NCBI GenBank assembly: GCA_002508545.1
Contig: DAVH01000056.1
Span: 54,199 to 63,066 of the forward strand
Direction: 5' to 3'
Source: Methanomassiliicoccus sp. UBA6
GTDB taxonomy: Archaea > Thermoplasmatota > Thermoplasmata > Methanomassiliicoccales > Methanomassiliicoccaceae
DNA: 8,868 bases
Position numbers and translations under genes: made by a program. Below, one piece after another: positions 5,704 through 8,868 of the stretch. The notes below the pieces were generated by a model. It searched no databases and had not been told where the DNA came from. It was given only the letters and a program-made list of their open reading frames with translations. Every line of letters begins with the position of its first letter. Within the stretch, counting starts at the first letter, position 1.

Positions 5704-8453
5704 CGGGGAGGACCGTCCTGCTCACCGGCGCCACCGGCTTCCTGGGCACCCTCATCGCCCGCCGGCTCCTCGAGGAAGGGGCGCTCGTCATCGCCCTGGT
5801 CCGCTGCCGGAGCAGGGAAGAGGGAGAGCTCCGGCTGCGGAAGGCCTGGTGGGACTGGCCTCACCTGGCGGGTGAGGTCGGAAGGCGGATCGAGGTCGTG
5901 CCCGGGGACCTGTGCTCGGCGGGCACGGGCCTGGACCCCGCGGACCGCGAGGCGGTGCGCGCTCGAGCGGACGCGATCATCAACGCGGCCGCGGACCTCG
6001 GCCTGGATAGGGACATCGGCGTTCTGAGGAGGACCAACGTGCAGGGAGTGGAGAACCTCATCTCCCTGGCGCGGGAGATCGACGAGCACCACGGGCTTCT
6101 CCGGTTCTCGCACATCTCCACGGCGTACGTCTGCGGGCGGCGGAGCGGGGACATATTCGAGGAAGACATCGGAACGGACTTCGCCAGCAACTATGAGAGG
6201 AGCAAGGCCGAGGGGGAGGAGGCGGTCCGCTCCTCCGGCCTTCCGTTCACCATATTCAGGCCGTCCATGATCGTCGGGGAGACGGGGCAGGGATGGATCA
6301 GGACGTTCAACACGCTGTACTATCCCCTGAGGCTCTACCTCACCGGCCGCCTGCGGGTGATGCCCATCTCTCCCTCGGCCAAGGTCAACCTGGTGCCCGG
6401 AGATATGGTGGCGGACGCGGTGGTGCGGATAACCTTCGACCCCCGGGGAGCGGGGAGGACGGTGCACACCGTCCCGCAGGCCGAGGACCTCCCGACGGTG
6501 GGCGAGCTCGTTACTCTGGCTAGGACGTGGGCCTCGGAGGAGCTGGGGGTCGACGTCCCCCGCGCCCTGTTCATATCTCTGCCGGGCGGGGCGAGGAACA
6601 CGCTGGTGGAGATCTCCGGGCGTATCGCGGAGTCGAGGGGCCGCGAGGGGGACATGAGGCCCCTGATGTCCTACCTGGGGCAGGGGCAGGTCTTCCGGCG
6701 GGACGCCATGGACGAGCTCATCGGCAGCGGCAGGCTGGACTGGAAGGACACGATGAGAAAAGTGCTGGTCTTCGGCGCGAGGCACGGGTTCATGCACCGC
6801 AGCGAGAGGACCGTTCACGAGCAGGTGTTATTCCGCCTGGGCCGCCCGCGCCGCAGGGTCCGGCTGTTCGACATCATCGAGGGCGAGGCCGTGGAGCGCG
6901 ACGGCGGTGAGGTTAGGGACGACATCATGAGGCTGGCCAGGGCCCTCGCCGCCTCCGGTGTCGCCAAGGGCGACCGGGTGGCAGTGGTCGGCCTCAACTC
7001 CGTCCGCTACCTCATGATCGAGACGGCCATCGGCCTGGCGGGCGGGGTGAGCGTGCCGCTCTACTACACTTCGCCGGTCAGTGAGGTCATGTCGATCATC
7101 GAGGACAGCGGGGCGAGGGTGCTGTTCATCGGGTGCCCGGGGTTCGAGGGCCTGCCGGCCATGCTGCCCGGCGTCCGCTGCGTGTCCTTCGCCCGGGCCT
7201 CGAAGGCGGAAGGGGCCGCGGCGTGGGACGACATGCTGAGAGAGGGCGACGCCGACATCGAGCTGCCGCCGGTCGGGTTCGACGACCTCGCCACCATCAG
7301 GTACACATCCGGCACCACCGGGCGGCCCCGGGGTGTGCTGTTCGATCACGGCAACCTGAGGTGGATGGCCGAGACCATCGCCTCCCTGCCTCCCTGGGAG
7401 GCGCGGAAGAGCGAGGTCAGCTATCTCTCCTTCCTGCCGATGAACCATGTGGTCGAGGGCATCCTCGGCACATACTCGCCGTACTACGCCCCCGCTCCCC
7501 TGAAGCTCTTCTTCCTGGAGGAGTTCAAGGGCCTTCGTCCCGCGCTGAAGGCCGTGCGCCCGACGGTCTTCTTCTCCGTTCCCCGGTTCTACGAGAAGCT
7601 GTGGGATGCCTTCGAGTCCTCGGCCCTCCACGGTGTCCACGCCCGCCTGGGCGGCTCCCGGGCCGGCCGGTGGGCGAGGAGGCGCCTCGGCTCGACGGTC
7701 CTCAGGAAGGCCGGGCTGGACCGGTGCAGCCAGCTGATCGTGGGCTCGGCCCCCTGCGACGACCGGCTCCTCGAGGACCTTCGCTCCCTGGGGATCGAGG
7801 TGCACAACGCGTACGGGCTCACCGAGGCCCCGCTGATCACGCTGAACCGCGTCGGGAGGAACCGCATCGGAACGGTCGGGGAGCCGTTGCCGGAGACGGA
7901 GGTGACGACATCCTCGGAGGGCGAGATAATGGTCCGCGGGAGGCAGGTCATGGTGGGTTACCATCCCGCCGCCGGAAGGGCCGGCCTGCTGGTGACTGGC
8001 GATCTCGGCAGGATGACCGATGATGGCTACCTGGTCATCGAGGGCCGCAAAAAGGAGGTGATGATCACCTCCTACGGCAAGAACATCATGCCCGCCCGGG
8101 TGGAATCCGCCCTCCGGCAGATCCCCGGCGTCGTGGAGACCATGCTCATCGCCGACTCCAGGCCGTACGGCGCCGCGCTCCTGTGGGTGGAGCCGGAGCA
8201 GGCCTCGAGGCCGGGCGGCTCATGGGACGAGCAGGTGGCCGCCATCGGCAGGGAGCTCTCCGCCGTGGAGAGGCCGAAGGCCTGGGCGGTCCTGTCATAT
8301 GATCTGGACATCGGCAAGGGGGAGATGACCGCGAACATGAAGCTGCGCCGCGATGTGCTCATGAGGAGGTTCGCGCCGGTCATCGCCGCCCTCTACGATG
8401 GCTCGCCGCCCCCTGAGGAGGTGCTGCACTTGGGCAGGGAGGCGAGGACGTGA
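5700..8453 (+). CDS. Fusion of thioester/acyl-CoA reductase (SDR) and long-chain acyl-CoA synthetase-like AMP-forming ligase
   Basis: The gene encodes 917 aa from GTG, with GGAGGAGGT (5685-5693) 6 nt upstream and a GTGA overlap with the previous gene. Residues 1-~370 form an extended SDR of the NAD_binding_4/thioester-reductase type: TGATGFLG nucleotide loop (9-16), HISTAYVCG (138-146), Y165-x3-K169, and FRPSMIVG (186-193). Residues ~385-905 form an ANL-superfamily ligase: P-loop YTSGTTGRPRG (535-545), SFLPMNHVVEG, SVPRFYEKLWDAF (626-638), YGLTE (705-709), TGD (766-768), EGRKKEVMITSYGKNIMP, and GEMTANMKLRR (874-884). The VPRFYEK and TxxxKLRR patterns resemble long-chain acyl-CoA synthetases. 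Lys881 is the likely adenylation lysine. Inferred role: activate a carboxylic acid with ATP (to acyl-AMP or acyl-CoA) and reduce it with NAD(P)H to an aldehyde or alcohol. No carrier-protein Ser motif is seen between or after the domains. The order is the reverse of carboxylic acid reductases. Confidence 0.88.
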   Translation: MTGRTVLLTGATGFLGTLIARRLLEEGALVIALVRCRSREEGELRLRKAWWDWPHLAGEVGRRIEVVPGDLCSAGTGLDPADREAVRARADAIINAAADLGLDRDIGVLRRTNVQGVENLISLAREIDEHHGLLRFSHISTAYVCGRRSGDIFEEDIGTDFASNYERSKAEGEEAVRSSGLPFTIFRPSMIVGETGQGWIRTFNTLYYPLRLYLTGRLRVMPISPSAKVNLVPGDMVADAVVRITFDPRGAGRTVHTVPQAEDLPTVGELVTLARTWASEELGVDVPRALFISLPGGARNTLVEISGRIAESRGREGDMRPLMSYLGQGQVFRRDAMDELIGSGRLDWKDTMRKVLVFGARHGFMHRSERTVHEQVLFRLGRPRRRVRLFDIIEGEAVERDGGEVRDDIMRLARALAASGVAKGDRVAVVGLNSVRYLMIETAIGLAGGVSVPLYYTSPVSEVMSIIEDSGARVLFIGCPGFEGLPAMLPGVRCVSFARASKAEGAAAWDDMLREGDADIELPPVGFDDLATIRYTSGTTGRPRGVLFDHGNLRWMAETIASLPPWEARKSEVSYLSFLPMNHVVEGILGTYSPYYAPAPLKLFFLEEFKGLRPALKAVRPTVFFSVPRFYEKLWDAFESSALHGVHARLGGSRAGRWARRRLGSTVLRKAGLDRCSQLIVGSAPCDDRLLEDLRSLGIEVHNAYGLTEAPLITLNRVGRNRIGTVGEPLPETEVTTSSEGEIMVRGRQVMVGYHPAAGRAGLLVTGDLGRMTDDGYLVIEGRKKEVMITSYGKNIMPARVESALRQIPGVVETMLIADSRPYGAALLWVEPEQASRPGGSWDEQVAAIGRELSAVERPKAWAVLSYDLDIGKGEMTANMKLRRDVLMRRFAPVIAALYDGSPPPEEVLHLGREART

Positions 8454-8868
8454 GCGCGAGGTTGGCCGCCGCCTCGGCGCTCATCAGGGGCCCCCTCGCG
8501 ACCCGGTGGCTGGAGTTCGTCGACGGCATGGTGCGCGCCTCCCTGGCTGCGCTCATCGACGACCCTCCGGCGGTCGCCTCGGTGACCGCGGGCAGGATGC
8601 CCATAGCCCCGGCCGGGTACAGGAGGGCGATGGCCGTGAAGCACGCTCGGCTGGTGGACCTGCTGATCGAGCGGAAGGGGGAGGCCGTGATCGGCGAGGC
8701 CCGGAGGTCCATGCATGCCGCCGGGGTCGATCTGGGCGGGCGGCTGCGGGCCCAGCTGCGCCTGTCGAACGGGGAGGAGGACCTCATCGGCGCGGCGAGG
8801 CTGCTGTACCGCCTCCTGGGCATCGAGTTCGAGATCGGCCGGGACGGCGAGCGGACGGTGCTGCTCGT
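8450..8868 (+). CDS. Unrecognised protein, third gene of the operon (3' end outside window)
   Basis: This is an open frame from GTG at 8450, with GGGAGG (8437-8442) 7 nt upstream and a GTGA overlap with the preceding stop, running off the window after 139 codons. The coding look is good: strong GC bias at third positions and translational coupling. The visible part is Ala/Arg-rich and mostly helical (for example YRRAMAVKHARLVDLLIERKG is preceded by RMPIAP). It ends in an alpha/beta-looking segment, GAARLLYRLLGIEFEIGRDG. No signal peptide or membrane span is evident. The segment around GEEDLIGAARLLYRLLGIEF loosely recalls L-2-amino-thiazoline-4-carboxylic acid hydrolase-like proteins of methanogens, but that is a weak impression and I do not assign a function. 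Context places it in the same pathway as the pyruvyl transferase and the reductase-ligase fusion. Confidence 0.7.
   Translation, partial: MSARLAAASALIRGPLATRWLEFVDGMVRASLAALIDDPPAVASVTAGRMPIAPAGYRRAMAVKHARLVDLLIERKGEAVIGEARRSMHAAGVDLGGRLRAQLRLSNGEEDLIGAARLLYRLLGIEFEIGRDGERTVLL

Noticed and set aside
5160..6818. 552-residue open frame on the minus strand
   Set aside because: It lies antisense to the pyruvyl transferase and fusion genes, whose domain motifs are unambiguous. Its translation is Pro/Arg/Gly/His-rich with no domain, as expected for a shadow frame in GC-rich DNA.
6828..7964. 378-residue open frame on the minus strand
   Set aside because: It is antisense to the ligase domain, low-complexity and rich in Arg, Pro, Gly and His, with no motif or start signal.
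5700..8453. OleC/OleD-type olefin biosynthesis fusion
   Set aside because: The reductase and AMP-ligase pair suggested it, but the reductase motifs are closer to the thioester/acyl-CoA reductase type and the ligase has long-chain acyl-CoA synthetase motifs (VPRFYEK, TxxxKLRR). No OleA or OleB neighbour is visible.
1..8868. CRISPR arrays, insertion sequences, tRNA or rRNA genes
   Set aside because: I read the spacers for regularly spaced repeats, terminal inverted repeats with transposase motifs, and tRNA-like clover folds, and saw none. Coding regions fill nearly all of the window.

Overview
The window looks like chromosomal DNA from a GC-rich archaeon. The best guess is a member of the Thermoplasmatota, for example a relative of Methanomassiliicoccales. 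The reasons are an archaeal-type HTH_10 (bacterio-opsin activator family) regulator, a substrate-binding protein held by an N-terminal helix with no lipobox, and AT-rich TATA-like islands in otherwise GC-rich DNA. Strong Shine-Dalgarno sequences precede most starts. The lineage is an inference; no rRNA or marker gene is present.

Layout: (1) Bases 1-125 (+) are the last 40 codons of a Rieske [2Fe-2S] protein, probably the C-terminal tail of a FAD-dependent oxidoreductase. (2) Bases 126-245 are a convergent spacer with one perfect inverted repeat. (3) Bases 246-4105 (-) hold a four-gene glycine betaine/proline-betaine (ProU/OpuA-type) ABC transporter operon. Its transcription order is proV (ATPase with CBS pair), proW (permease), proX (binding protein) and an HTH_10 regulator. 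proV and proW overlap by ATGA, proW and proX are separated by a 33-bp gap with a hairpin, and the regulator follows proX. (4) Bases 4106-4461 are the divergent control region, with TATA-like sequences for both directions and a long, possibly structured leader on the + side. (5) Bases 4462-8868 (+) hold a second operon of three genes joined by two identical 4-nt GTGA overlaps. They are a polysaccharide pyruvyl transferase family protein, a 917-aa fusion of an N-terminal thioester/acyl-CoA reductase (SDR) domain with a C-terminal long-chain acyl-CoA-synthetase-like domain, and an unrecognised protein cut by the window end.

The transporter operon imports compatible solute (or a methylated amine substrate) and probably carries its own transcription factor. 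The + operon is the less ordinary part. A carboxylate-activating domain and an NAD(P)H reductase are joined in the reverse of the carboxylic-acid-reductase order, with no carrier domain. The fusion is translationally coupled to a pyruvyl-transferase-like enzyme, which suggests a dedicated, uncharacterised pathway making a surface glycan, lipid or small molecule.
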